DNA from: Rossellomorea aquimaris
Lineage (GTDB): Bacteria > Bacillota > Bacilli > Bacillales > Bacillaceae_B
Assembly: GCF_020171925.1 (NCBI RefSeq)
Contig: NZ_JAIVAR010000009.1
Coordinates: forward strand, 1 to 64,000
Reading direction: 5' to 3'
Length of the DNA: 64,000 bases
The notes beneath the pieces are model-generated. The model ran no database searches, had not been told where the DNA came from, and saw only the letters and a program-made list of their open reading frames with translations. Numbering within the stretch: the stretch's first letter is position 1; each line of letters starts with the position of its first letter. This document shows, piece by piece, positions 16,623-25,220 of the stretch. The position numbers and the translations under genes were made by a program.

Positions 16623-17216
16623 TTGAAACGAATCCGATCCCTTATTGCCCTGTCATTCGGCATCTTGGTTTCCTGTTCAGCTTCGAGCGAACAGGTCGTA
16701 AGCTACCATGAATTTTCAAAACAAGAAAACGAAGTGATGACAGCAACGAATATGACGAATGGATATGCCTTTGACTTTGACTTCGTTCTAAATGATTCCC
16801 TTCCTGTATTGAAGTACTACATCGAACGATATGAAGACGGAGAAAAAATAGAGTCTGTTGAGAAGGAATTTTCCTTAGGAGGCGAGAAAGGGAAAGCCAC
16901 GCTTTATTTCTTTGAAAAAGTGGATCACCATCTTATCCGTTACCATGTCTCGCTTGCAAGGAACGGTGAGCAGGCGACCATGGTCGAGCAATTGTCTTTC
17001 CCGGGACCGGATCTGGGAAGGAGTATGAAAACGATCGATAAGATGAACCTTAAGAAAAACGAATCCCAGATACTTGCGATCTCTACATTCCATGATAGGG
17101 GTTCCTCGGTCCCTTTAACGGAAGAGATGTTCAGTGATGAGGAGGAGTTATCCAAAGTACTGAAGAAAGATCAAGCCATTATCATAAAAGTAATGCTTAC
17201 GGATCAAAAGAATTAG
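16623..17216 (+). CDS. Putative lipoprotein of unknown function
   Basis: A 197-residue protein starting at TTG 16623, which follows AAAGGGGATATGTAAG and nearly touches the stop codon of the P1 peptidase gene. The N-terminus has a signal with a lipobox (GILVSC), so it is probably attached to the outer face of the membrane. The rest is charged, with beta-rich stretches such as YAFDFDFVLND, and has no domain I recognise. Coupling with the peptidase gene suggests a shared process but nothing more. Confidence 0.65.
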   Translation: MKRIRSLIALSFGILVSCSASSEQVVSYHEFSKQENEVMTATNMTNGYAFDFDFVLNDSLPVLKYYIERYEDGEKIESVEKEFSLGGEKGKATLYFFEKVDHHLIRYHVSLARNGEQATMVEQLSFPGPDLGRSMKTIDKMNLKKNESQILAISTFHDRGSSVPLTEEMFSDEEELSKVLKKDQAIIIKVMLTDQKN

Positions 17217-17286
17217 CATACAAGGAAAGAGCAGCCCACAATTGGTTGGAAGGATGCGAAACGACAGTCGAGAGAAAGGAAGTGAA

Positions 17287-17877
17287 ATGAAAATGGATTA
17301 CACACCGTTGCCCCTATCCTTTTACGAACAGCCGACCTTGCAACTAGCACAAGCACTTTTAGGCTGTGTCCTAATAAAGGAAACAGCGGAAGGAATAGCT
17401 GCGGGATCTATCGTAGAGACAGAAGCCTATCTCGGTCCTGAGGACAGGGCTGCCCACAGCTTTGGAAATCGCCGGACTAAACGGACGGAAGTCATGTTCC
17501 ATGAACCGGGACGTGTTTATACATATGTGATGCATACCCATTGCCTCGTCAATGTGGTATCATCATCCCCTGGTACCCCCCATGCGATATTGATCAGGGC
17601 GGTCGAGCCGTTGGAAGGACTTGATCTCATGAGCGAAAGAAGGAAGGGACATCCAATGAAGAACTGGACGAACGGACCAGGTAAATTGACGAAGGCGTTA
17701 GGGATCACAATGGAGGACTATGGAAGATTTTATACAGAGCCGCCGCTCGTCATCGCCGAGGGATTTTCACCGGAAGAGATTGTGGCTGGCAAGAGAATCG
17801 GGATCGATAATACCGGGGAGGCCAGGGATTATCCTTGGCGTTATTGGATAAAAGACAATCCGTTCGTGTCAAAATAA
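17287..17877 (+). CDS. DNA-3-methyladenine glycosylase (AAG/MPG family)
   Basis: Removes alkylated purines such as 3-methyladenine and hypoxanthine from DNA, starting base excision repair. The 196-residue length equals B. subtilis YxlJ. Typical stretches are seen: LAQALLGCVLIKE, then IVETEAYLGPEDRAAHSF with the catalytic Glu and the following Asp-His segment, MHTHCLVNVV, and the NGPGKLTKALGI block. ATG 17287 has GAAAGGAAG before it; earlier in-frame starts do not. The gene stands between the lipoprotein gene and the riboswitch-controlled EAL gene. Confidence 0.9.
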   Translation: MKMDYTPLPLSFYEQPTLQLAQALLGCVLIKETAEGIAAGSIVETEAYLGPEDRAAHSFGNRRTKRTEVMFHEPGRVYTYVMHTHCLVNVVSSSPGTPHAILIRAVEPLEGLDLMSERRKGHPMKNWTNGPGKLTKALGITMEDYGRFYTEPPLVIAEGFSPEEIVAGKRIGIDNTGEARDYPWRYWIKDNPFVSK

Positions 17878-17985
17878 ATGACTTATTTCTAAATTTTCGA
17901 AAAAGTAGTGAAAAAATGAACCAAATGAACTATATATGTGGTATATTTTACTTATTATAAACTATTTCTACATAATAAGAGAATT

Positions 17986-18099
17986 TTCGCATTGGGAGCT
18001 ATGAACCTGGATGATAGATGGGCGCTTGCGTTCAGGGGAGCTAGTAGCGCAACCGACCACATACGAACGTGACAAGGCGTTTTTGGTGTGGTTTTTTTT
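17986..18099 (+). ncRNA. c-di-GMP-II riboswitch with overlapping terminator
   Basis: The segment 18020-18058 matches the c-di-GMP-II core: GGGCGCTTG, then CTAGTAGCGCAACCGACC. P1 is TTCGCATTGG (17986-17995) with CCACATACGAA (18057-18067), one mismatch and one bulge. P2 is CTAT/ATAG, P3 GCGCT/AGCGC, P4 GTTC-AGGG-GAGC. The terminator uses ACCACA (18056-18061) with TGTGGT (18087-18092) plus AACG/CGTT and ends in eight T. Because the P1 3' strand and the terminator 5' arm share bases, ligand binding should block termination, so this reads as an ON switch for the EAL gene 55 bases downstream. Confidence 0.82.
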
Positions 18100-18153
18100 G
18101 TGCTCTGAAACGAACGATGCGTACATCAAAACTAAAGAGAGAACAGGGGTCTT

Positions 18154-18861
18154 ATGAATATATTTACAATCTTTCAGAACGACTTTATCTATCATGAATA
18201 TCAGCCTTTATTTACAATAGACGGTTCTCAGCATCTATATGGGTACGAAGCGTTAATGAGGAATATTCATCAAGTGAATCCGGAGGCACTCTTCCATACG
18301 GCAATGAAGGCGAACATATTATATAAGCTCGACACCTTATCGATTTCCAAAGCAATCGAAGGGTTTTGCCGTCATCAAGAGAGGGGGATGCTGTTCGTCA
18401 ATGTGTATGTGACGACACTCCTTCACCCGAGCTTCCTTAAATACTTCGATTATCTCATGGAGACGAACCCTGGCCTCGAGGGGAGGCTTGTGTTTGAATT
18501 GAACGAATCGACTACGGAAGAACTTTGGCAGAATCCGTTATTATCTAACGTCCTCACAAGTCTTAAGCAATATGGGGTCTTATTTGCCATTGATGACTTC
18601 GGACAAGGGACGGCTTCAATCAAGAAGTCGATCGAGTTCGAACCGGACATCATCAAGCTTGACCGGTATTTCGCAAAGGATTTGGCTATAAACGAAAGGA
18701 AACAGCGATTCATCTCATTTTTCAATCAGTTCTATGGAAATGAGACGCTCATCATCCTGGAAGGGATCGAGCGGGAAGCTGATATGATGGTCGCTAAGGA
18801 GCTTGGCATTTCAGTTGGGCAAGGATATTTTCTTGGACGCCCGAGTCAGCTGCTGGCATAA
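18154..18861 (+). CDS. EAL-domain cyclic-di-GMP phosphodiesterase
   Basis: A 235-residue protein that is almost entirely one EAL domain, with no membrane or sensory part. The catalytic residues all appear present: YGYEALMR (Glu of EAL), LFVNVY (Asn), VFELNES (Glu), FAIDDFGQG (Asp-Asp), IIKLDR (Lys), ILEGIE (Glu) and GQGYFLG (Gln). It is therefore likely active and would hydrolyse c-di-GMP to pGpG. The start at 18154 follows AGGGG. The leader carries a c-di-GMP-II riboswitch with a terminator, so expression should rise with the enzyme's own substrate. It is a single gene ended by a hairpin at 18880. Confidence 0.9.
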   Translation: MNIFTIFQNDFIYHEYQPLFTIDGSQHLYGYEALMRNIHQVNPEALFHTAMKANILYKLDTLSISKAIEGFCRHQERGMLFVNVYVTTLLHPSFLKYFDYLMETNPGLEGRLVFELNESTTEELWQNPLLSNVLTSLKQYGVLFAIDDFGQGTASIKKSIEFEPDIIKLDRYFAKDLAINERKQRFISFFNQFYGNETLIILEGIEREADMMVAKELGISVGQGYFLGRPSQLLA

Positions 18862-18879
18862 CAGAATCATAACGATGAG

Positions 18880-18906
18880 GATCAGGGTCTTTCCTGGTCT
18901 TTTTTT
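18880..18906 (+). terminator. Terminator after the EAL gene
   Basis: GATCAGG and CCTGGTC (18880-18886, 18893-18899) form a seven-pair stem with one G-U, followed by a run of seven T. Confidence 0.75.
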
Positions 18907-19005
18907 GTGGGAGCGGCTGAAACAAAATTGTTTAAATTGAAATAAAATTGAAAAAATTTACAATATCCATTAGACTGAAGGAAAAAGAAGAAAAAGGGGA
19001 TTAAC

Positions 19006-20985
19006 ATGAGGATATTGAGGTTTCCGCTAAAATTCTTGTTCTATTATTTTCTCGGTTTCATCGGCATCATTGCGATCAGCGTCGCTCCTCAAGCCATGCG
19101 GGAAAGAGGCTTATACAACTTTATCGGTTACGCAGAGGAGGCCGTCACATTTTTCTTTGCGTTTTGGGATAAAGAGAATTGGAGCTACTCCTATAAAGGG
19201 TATACGGAACATTTCATGGACATGCTTTGGGAGCCGTACGTGTATTCATTGCAGGTTTTAGGTGGCGCCCTTGCGATCGGGCTCGTACTAGGGTTACTAT
19301 TGACGGTCATCACGATTTATCTGCCCCGTTGGTTGTCAGCCCCTATAAAGAAACTGCTGAATCTACTGGAAACGGTCCCGGATCTTATGTTTGCTTTCAT
19401 GCTTCAGCTTTTCATTGTATTCATCTATAAAAAATTCGGCTTTGAGCTCATGCAGTTCACGGAATTGGGAGACGAAAAAATTTATCTCGCACCTATGATC
19501 ACTCTCTCGGTCATACCGATGATTTCGTTCTTCAGGATTCTACTCTTGATCACGGAAGAGGAGCTGTTAAAACCGCATATTGAATTTGCACAAAGTAAAG
19601 GGCTGTCCAAAGGGCGGATCCTGTTTTCCCATGTCATGAAAAACATTTCTCCAAGCCTTTTTTACCATGGGAAAATCATCATATGGGGGATGCTATCAAG
19701 TTTATTTGTGATTGAAACCATCTTTAATATGAGGGGGATCACGTACTACATCGTTCAAGATTTCAGGCCGATGGTGATCGCCATCTCCCTCATCCTCATC
19801 TTCACTCCATTCTTCGTCGTTTATCAGGGTGTTTACCTGTGGGTGAATACAGCCGGACAACAGGATGATAGCAACTATAAAAAAGATAAAGTCAAATGGA
19901 CGGATTGGAAGGTTTGGGGATGGCTTGGTGCACTAAGAAGGTTATGGTGGAAGCATATGCACAACCCTAAGTTCGCATTGGGGTGCAGTGCGCTGTTTGT
20001 CATGGTCATTTACAGCTTCCTTTATCCACTGTTTAAAGAGAAGCCCATCCATTACATTAAATATTTAAAAAATGCGGAAGGCCGGATCGTTTCCGGGCCC
20101 CCGCATGAACCGTCGAGAGAGATGATCCTCGGATCGGATATTTACGGATACAGCATCATGGACCAATTGATCGTCGGGGCTAAATATACGTTGCTATTTG
20201 CTTTGATCGTGGCGTTGATGCGTGTCATCGGCGGGTTTTACCTAGGGGTCTTCTATCATTTTCATTTAAAGGAACGGAGGAAGAATTGGCTTGACCGACT
20301 GGTTGATTCGATTCACTTTCTTCCGCTTAGTTTGATTGCGTATCTACTCTTAAGGCCCGTGCTATGGGGGCTGCCTGTACTTGGTTGGGATCACTCGATG
20401 TTTGAGCGCCTTGTGTTTGAAGCGATGGTCCTTACGATACTGGTGTTACCGTTGACAACGGTGTTGATCGGGAATGAGCTGAAGTTGATAGGGAGGAATG
20501 ATTTTGTACTATCTGCAAGACTATTGGGAGGGAGTAATAAGCATCTGTTGTGGACACACCTTTTCCCGCATCTTGCCCCTAGGCTGTTCATCATTTTCGG
20601 CCAGCAGTTTATCCAGACATTATTGATTCTGGTGCATTTGGGACTGTTCCACCTATTTCTCGGCGGGACGATCATCTCGGGAGGGGACTTACCAGATCCG
20701 CCTAAATCAGGTACGTTTGAATGGTCAGGGCTCATCAGTTCCGCCAGATACTCCTTGATGACCGGTAAGTACTGGATTGTTCTCGCCCCGCTCGTCGCAT
20801 TCATGATCAGTATCATCGCGATGCAGCTCATCGTTCAGGGAGTAAAAGAAATCCAACAGCAAAAAGTCGGGGTGCTGATCAATAAAACCCCGATTAAAAA
20901 GAAACACAAAACAGAGAAAAAGAAATCGTATCGCCCAGCAGTGGCCGACTTCCGACTAACAAACCAGCATACCCATAAAGGATAG
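19006..20985 (+). CDS. Fused two-module ABC permease of the dipeptide/oligopeptide type
   Basis: One 659-residue chain that looks like a DppB-type and a DppC-type permease joined end to end. The N-terminal half (to ~295) has six hydrophobic segments and a BPD_transp loop, EFAQSKGLSKGRILFSHVMKN. A linker with KDKVKW leads to the second half (from ~310), which has its own N-terminal segment, an extracytoplasmic stretch ending in GSDIYGYSIMDQL as in DppC, and a second loop, LSARLLGGSNKHLLWTHLFPHL. The C-terminal ~40 residues are Lys-rich. No substrate-binding protein or ATPase is next to it, so the partners must be encoded elsewhere. Nearly all homologous systems use separate subunits. Confidence 0.75.
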   Translation: MRILRFPLKFLFYYFLGFIGIIAISVAPQAMRERGLYNFIGYAEEAVTFFFAFWDKENWSYSYKGYTEHFMDMLWEPYVYSLQVLGGALAIGLVLGLLLTVITIYLPRWLSAPIKKLLNLLETVPDLMFAFMLQLFIVFIYKKFGFELMQFTELGDEKIYLAPMITLSVIPMISFFRILLLITEEELLKPHIEFAQSKGLSKGRILFSHVMKNISPSLFYHGKIIIWGMLSSLFVIETIFNMRGITYYIVQDFRPMVIAISLILIFTPFFVVYQGVYLWVNTAGQQDDSNYKKDKVKWTDWKVWGWLGALRRLWWKHMHNPKFALGCSALFVMVIYSFLYPLFKEKPIHYIKYLKNAEGRIVSGPPHEPSREMILGSDIYGYSIMDQLIVGAKYTLLFALIVALMRVIGGFYLGVFYHFHLKERRKNWLDRLVDSIHFLPLSLIAYLLLRPVLWGLPVLGWDHSMFERLVFEAMVLTILVLPLTTVLIGNELKLIGRNDFVLSARLLGGSNKHLLWTHLFPHLAPRLFIIFGQQFIQTLLILVHLGLFHLFLGGTIISGGDLPDPPKSGTFEWSGLISSARYSLMTGKYWIVLAPLVAFMISIIAMQLIVQGVKEIQQQKVGVLINKTPIKKKHKTEKKKSYRPAVADFRLTNQHTHKG

Positions 20986-21000
20986 AAGGAGTGAAGGAAC

Positions 21001-21471
21001 ATGACCCGTAAAAGCCCGAAACTTCCTTTGACAGATGAAGAGAGAAAATCTCTTCGAAAAGCAAAAATCAAACTGGGTGACGTCAATCAACTATCACCTG
21101 AAGAACTGAGTGAGAGGGTGGGAATCCCGTTTGAAAGGTCCAGGTACCTGGTGGGAATGTCGGTCTTTCAACAAATTCCCTCCATCGGTCCAAACATGGC
21201 CCATAACGTAGTCGAAGATTTGCAGTTTTATTCGTTCGATGCGATCAAGGAAGAAAAAGGGGAAGACCTGATCATCAAGCTGGAGAAAGTCTATGGAGTG
21301 TGGATGGACCCTTGTGTAGAAGATTCATTAAGGTGCGTTGTCCATCATGCCAAGCATCCTGACAGTGAAAAGAATTGGTGGGACTTCACACCAGAACGAA
21401 AGGCCTACCGGAACAAACACGGCTATCCCTCCGACCGTCCGACAACGGCGTGGGATTCGCTGGATAGGTGA
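21001..21471 (+). CDS. Helix-hairpin-helix protein of the Cdd1/pathogenicity-locus family
   Basis: A 156-residue soluble protein. The core YLVGMSVFQQIPSIGPNMAH (about residues 49-68) looks like a helix-hairpin-helix DNA-binding motif, and VWMDPCVEDSLRCVVHHA with paired Cys residues resembles the Cdd1 family (PF11731, named a pathogenicity locus but widespread in bacilli). The C-terminus has KNWWDFTPERKAYR. The gene starts 15 bases after the permease gene with GAAGGAGTGAAGGAAC before the ATG, so the two are probably cotranscribed. Function unknown. Confidence 0.72.
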   Translation: MTRKSPKLPLTDEERKSLRKAKIKLGDVNQLSPEELSERVGIPFERSRYLVGMSVFQQIPSIGPNMAHNVVEDLQFYSFDAIKEEKGEDLIIKLEKVYGVWMDPCVEDSLRCVVHHAKHPDSEKNWWDFTPERKAYRNKHGYPSDRPTTAWDSLDR

Positions 21472-21485
21472 ATATACGACAAAAG

Positions 21486-21516
21486 CATGCTCAAAATGTG
21501 GGCATGTTTTTTTCAT
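21486..21516 (+). terminator. Terminator after the HhH gene
   Basis: CATGCTCA and TGGGCATG pair (one G-U), followed by seven T. Confidence 0.75.
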
Positions 21517-21695
21517 GGGTAAATAAGTAGACACCCCTACCTGACTTACGAACTAAATAATCTAAATAGTACGAAAATAAGTAGTGCTTTCAATCTGTTT
21601 TTACCTGAATCTACTGACAAGCCATGTTTTATGTGATAAAACAGTTAAAACCATAAATTGAAATTAATGGTAATAAAGTCAGGGAGGCTGTTTAA

Positions 21696-23063
21696 GTGAA
21701 AAGAAAATTATTTCTAAAATCAGTTTTAACCGGAGCATTAGCTTTTGCCATGATGACACCAAGTGCAATCGCCCATGACGTTCTAGATGATATTTCCATA
21801 GAAAAAGGAGAGGGTGCAGGGGCGGAAGCCGTCATCCCTCAGCTTGAAGGCAGCAAAAATCTGAATGGATGGCATGAGGTGGCATCGGTACAGGTGGAGG
21901 AGAAAGACGGGGTACAAAACAATACGGCTGATGTTTATGCACACAATGGCTTTGCATACGTCGGTACCCATACGAAGAACGGAGGTAATGGGGGCGTACG
22001 CGTTTTTGACCTCAAGGATCCAGAAAGCCCTGAAGAAGTGGCTGTCTTTGCAGATGATATCCCAGGAACATGGACTGAAAAAGTCATTGTGCAGAAAGTA
22101 AATACGAAGGATTTCAATGGCGACTTGGCCGCCGTCAGCGTCCAACAGCTTGATCGAAAAAACCCCGACTCTGTAGGAGGCGTCCTCCTTTATGATGTCA
22201 CCAATCCTTACCACCCTGAAAAGCTCGGGTTCTGGGCAGTGGATAAGCGGGCACCGGGAACACATGAGTTATACTTGGCCAAACAAGGGGACCGTGCATT
22301 TGTGCTGGCGGCAAGCAACTATGCGGATTACTATACACACGGAGAGAAGAAGGATTTCTCCCTGATTGATGTAAGTGACCCGACAAATCCTGAGACAATC
22401 TATGAATTTGATCCCCGACAGCTTGAAGAAGTACCGGCGGACTTTAATGGTTACCACTGGAATGCCCCGGATGGGAAGACTCGCCCGGTCTTCAATCATA
22501 GCGTCATGACGGATGAAAATGCCAAGACAGCGTTCCTGTCTTATTGGGATCTCGGTACCATCATGCTGGACATCAGCGACCCGGATCACCCTACTTATTT
22601 AGGAAGAACGGAATATGCATCCGATCAGCAAGGGTCCGCACATTCAGCCCAAGTGGCCAAGGGAGGGACGGTCCTGATCGAGACGAGGGAAGTATATGCT
22701 CCGCAGCGGGCGGGATTTGAAGAATCCTATGGATACACGAGGATCTTCGATATCAAGGATAAAACCAATCCGAAGCTTTTGAGTAATTTCAAGACGGACC
22801 TCGTTGATGACGTGGAAGACGGGGTGACGTTCGCGAATACCGTTCATGATCCTAAAGTGGTCGGGAATAGCCTTTATTTATCACACTATGCAGGTGGTGT
22901 AAGAGCGGTGGACATCACAGACCCGGCAAACCCGGCAGAAATCGGGCGTTACGTCCCTGAAAACTCTTTTGTATGGGGTGTATTTGCGGATCGCAACTAC
23001 ATTCTGGCTTCTGATATGGGATCAGGCTTGAAGGTTCTTCAAAAAAACAATGATCATGAATGA
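21696..23063 (+). CDS. Secreted LVIVD-repeat protein
   Basis: A 455-residue exported protein. The N-terminal signal peptide (KRKLFLKSVLTGALAFAMM, cleavage likely near SAIA-HD, residue ~27) has no lipobox. The mature part is built from LVIVD-type propeller repeats, seen as VRVFDLKDPESPEEVAVF, LLYDVTNPYHPEKLGF, SLIDVSDPTNPETIYEF, IMLDISDPDHPTYLG, RIFDIKDKTNPKLLSNF and VRAVDITDPANPAEIGRY. Such repeats form beta-propellers; no enzyme activity is established. The start has AGGGAGG upstream. It is a single gene with a terminator 12 bases after the stop. Confidence 0.85.
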   Translation: MKRKLFLKSVLTGALAFAMMTPSAIAHDVLDDISIEKGEGAGAEAVIPQLEGSKNLNGWHEVASVQVEEKDGVQNNTADVYAHNGFAYVGTHTKNGGNGGVRVFDLKDPESPEEVAVFADDIPGTWTEKVIVQKVNTKDFNGDLAAVSVQQLDRKNPDSVGGVLLYDVTNPYHPEKLGFWAVDKRAPGTHELYLAKQGDRAFVLAASNYADYYTHGEKKDFSLIDVSDPTNPETIYEFDPRQLEEVPADFNGYHWNAPDGKTRPVFNHSVMTDENAKTAFLSYWDLGTIMLDISDPDHPTYLGRTEYASDQQGSAHSAQVAKGGTVLIETREVYAPQRAGFEESYGYTRIFDIKDKTNPKLLSNFKTDLVDDVEDGVTFANTVHDPKVVGNSLYLSHYAGGVRAVDITDPANPAEIGRYVPENSFVWGVFADRNYILASDMGSGLKVLQKNNDHE

Positions 23064-23074
23064 ACGATAAGTTG

Positions 23075-23108
23075 GAAAGCTCCACGATTTCAAATCGTGG
23101 AGCTTTTT
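23075..23108 (+). terminator. Terminator after the LVIVD gene
   Basis: AAAGCTCCACGATTT and AAATCGTGGAGCTTT are perfect arms around one C, followed by TTTT. Confidence 0.88.
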
Positions 23109-23177
23109 ATAGTCAAAATTTTTTGTGATTCACCATATTCCTTATATAATCAAACATATAAGAAAGGAGAGTGTCAC

Positions 23178-23933
23178 ATGGATTATGCCATTGTTACTGG
23201 AGCAACACGAGGATTAGGTGAGTCGATCGCCAAACTTTTTATCGGGAAAGGTGTTTCCCTCATTAACATTTCCCGTTCAGATAATGAACGATTGGAGGCA
23301 TTATGTAAGGAAGCAGGACTCTCATATGAGTATGTCGGATGCGATCTATCCAACCCTTCAGAAACCGGGGAAGTCATGAAGAAAGTAGGAAGCAGCGTGT
23401 TCAATAGCGGTGCCGATCGCATTTTCCTTGTTCAAAATGCCGGTGTGGTCACACCGATCAACCCTTCCGGTGGAGTTGAAAACAGTGACCTTGAAAAGAG
23501 TGTGAATGTCAACCTCCTATCCCCCATGATAACAACGAATGAAATGCTGAAAGCGTCAGAGGGGTCTGATAGCGAGCTTATCATGGTCAATGTAAGTTCC
23601 GGGGCAGGAAGCAGGCCAGTTTACGGCTGGAGTGCGTATTGTTCAACCAAGGCCGGTCTCAATATGCTGACGGAAACGGTTCATCTCGAGCTATCGAAAA
23701 ACGGAAGCCGGCATAAAGTCATCGCATTCAGTCCAGGGATCATGGATACGGATATGCAAGGGACAATCCGTTCCTCTTCTGAAAAGGCATTTGCCGATGT
23801 CGAAAACTTTAAGCGTTACAAGGAGCAAGGCATGTTAAGGGATACGGACACCGTAGCAGGCGTACTCGTGGACCTAGTGACCGACACGGATATTGAATCG
23901 GGTAAACTGTATCATGTGAATGACTTGTTATAA
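23178..23933 (+). CDS. Short-chain dehydrogenase (benzil reductase-like)
   Basis: A 251-residue SDR enzyme. The cofactor motif TGATRGLG (residues ~7-14) and the active-site Tyr-x3-Lys as YCSTKAG are present, with the preceding Ser in VNVSSGAGS. The overall pattern recalls the (S)-benzoin-forming benzil reductases of B. cereus and YueD of B. subtilis; natural substrate unknown. The ATG at 23178 has AAAGGAGAG upstream, and the longer frame before it runs through the previous terminator and can be ignored. It is monocistronic. Confidence 0.82.
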   Translation: MDYAIVTGATRGLGESIAKLFIGKGVSLINISRSDNERLEALCKEAGLSYEYVGCDLSNPSETGEVMKKVGSSVFNSGADRIFLVQNAGVVTPINPSGGVENSDLEKSVNVNLLSPMITTNEMLKASEGSDSELIMVNVSSGAGSRPVYGWSAYCSTKAGLNMLTETVHLELSKNGSRHKVIAFSPGIMDTDMQGTIRSSSEKAFADVENFKRYKEQGMLRDTDTVAGVLVDLVTDTDIESGKLYHVNDLL

Positions 23934-24126
23934 TTCATAAGAGAAAGGCAGACCTCTTTTTGGTAAGTTGTTCGGTTTTGGAGTACAAAAAGCGAAAATG
24001 TACTATAAAATGAGCATAGTACGTTATTTAATGTTTGTACTCTTCATCCAAACCCGTTACTATTTCATAGGCTTCTTTTTGTATTGGTTTAAATTGTCTT
24101 GTGTAAAGGTATTGGATAACGTTTTG

Positions 24127-24179
24127 GCTGTTTGAGACGGGGACATTTTACTTATTATAATCCCTGTTTCAAATAGCCT
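24127..24179. repeat. Imperfect 18-bp inverted repeat beside the nucleotidyltransferase gene
   Basis: GGCTGTTTGAGACGGGGA pairs with TCCCTGTTTCAAATAGCC over 18 positions with three G-U pairs, around a 17-base AT-rich loop. It touches the stop codon of the minus-strand gene and is probably its transcript end, though no T-tract follows. An origin as the end of a small mobile element is possible. Confidence 0.5.
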
Positions 24180-24180
24180 G

Positions 24181-24981
24181 TTAGTAGTCGAAGGAAGTTC
24201 TGGAAGCAGCCAATGCCGTTAAAGCCTTCTCAATATAACGATATACTTCTTCTGCAATCCCCAGAAATTCTTCAACATCTACATTACTATCCAAGTAACA
24301 CGCATGCAGATAGTCAACTAAAGCTGAATCAATCGTGCAATAATCTGATATGGCACTCTTCATCTTAGTAATGTCATCTTGCCAAACCCCTGTATCTTCT
24401 AAAACCAAAGAGTATAATGCACGAATTAATCTCTTTGAGTAACCTTTTATATATCTAGATTTCAGAGTGTCATCATTGGCATTAGATAGAAAACCGCGAA
24501 CGCGATCCACTGCATCTTGAGTGTCTGAATTCAAGTCTAATATGAACTCTGGTGAAATAAGAATAGGCGGTACTTCTTCGCCAATATCAGTACCATGTAT
24601 ACAAACACAGATTATCTTGATCGAAAATCCCCATTCATTGGGCTTACTTCTTACATCATCCAGAGAACAAATAACCGTATCAATCTTAGTTACGAATCGA
24701 TATTTTTGTAAAATCTGGTCCTTCAGACATGATACTCTATCATAATCGATATCTTCTGGTCTTTCGCATACGATTGTAAAATCTGCATCAGACTTAAATG
24801 GCTTAGCAGTACCTTTCGGAATTGAGCCACACATATAAATACTGTGAATCTTCCCATTGAACTCTGAAAGCAAGCTAGCTGTATACTCCTCTACAAAAGC
24901 CTTGTACTCACCCTGAATATTGATCTTCTTTATAACCTTCTCCAAAACCACATCTGGTCTTCTTTTATCTTCTAAAATCAT
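24181..24981 (-). CDS. Nucleotidyltransferase-domain protein (antibiotic-NTase-like)
   Basis: A 266-residue protein with a Pol-beta-type nucleotidyltransferase head: the signature Gly-Ser then Asp-x-Asp reads CGSIPKGTAKPFKSDADF (residues ~50-67), with a later Asp in KIDTVIC. The C-terminal ~120 residues are helical, as in aminoglycoside adenylyltransferases and related MNT enzymes. Whether it modifies a drug, a protein or a nucleic acid cannot be read from the sequence. Base composition is clearly richer in AT than its neighbours, which suggests acquisition by transfer. AGGGGGAGATAAA precedes the ATG at 24981. Confidence 0.75.
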   Translation of the reverse strand: MILEDKRRPDVVLEKVIKKINIQGEYKAFVEEYTASLLSEFNGKIHSIYMCGSIPKGTAKPFKSDADFTIVCERPEDIDYDRVSCLKDQILQKYRFVTKIDTVICSLDDVRSKPNEWGFSIKIICVCIHGTDIGEEVPPILISPEFILDLNSDTQDAVDRVRGFLSNANDDTLKSRYIKGYSKRLIRALYSLVLEDTGVWQDDITKMKSAISDYCTIDSALVDYLHACYLDSNVDVEEFLGIAEEVYRYIEKALTALAASRTSFDY

Positions 24982-25165
24982 TTTATCTCCCCCTGTTCAA
25001 AAGTATATCATTTTATAAAATTTTCTCTTATTGCTGTTTTCACTATCCGTTACATTTTAGAGGCTGCCTTTTTTAATGGTTGAACTGGATTTTATCTTAC
25101 CCACCAATAGAAACCAATTAACAAGAGCAACGATTGATAAGATTGATTATTCAGTGAATTTAGGG

Positions 25166-25182
25166 TTGGCATGAAAATTGCT
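25166..25182 (+). promoter_or_regulatory. Sigma-54 (SigL) -24/-12 promoter
   Basis: TTGGCATGAAAATTGCT agrees with the sigma-54 consensus TGGCAYG-N4-TTGCW at every conserved place, with GG (25168-25169) and GC (25180-25181) correctly spaced. The start of transcription would be near 25193, about 28 bases before the ATG of the cyanophycinase-like gene. Sigma-54 promoters need an enhancer-binding activator; no activator gene or clear binding site is seen nearby. Confidence 0.78.
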
Positions 25183-25220
25183 AGTAAAAGGATGAATCCA
25201 GAATGGGGAGGAGAAAAAAG

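Noticed and set aside
24127-24179. Complete insertion sequence or MITE
   Set aside because: Only one inverted repeat is seen; there is no transposase, no second copy in the window and no target duplication.
24982-25165. RocR/enhancer-binding site upstream of the cyanophycinase-like gene
   Set aside because: No convincing palindromic enhancer was found; the sequence has several weak AT-rich dyads only.
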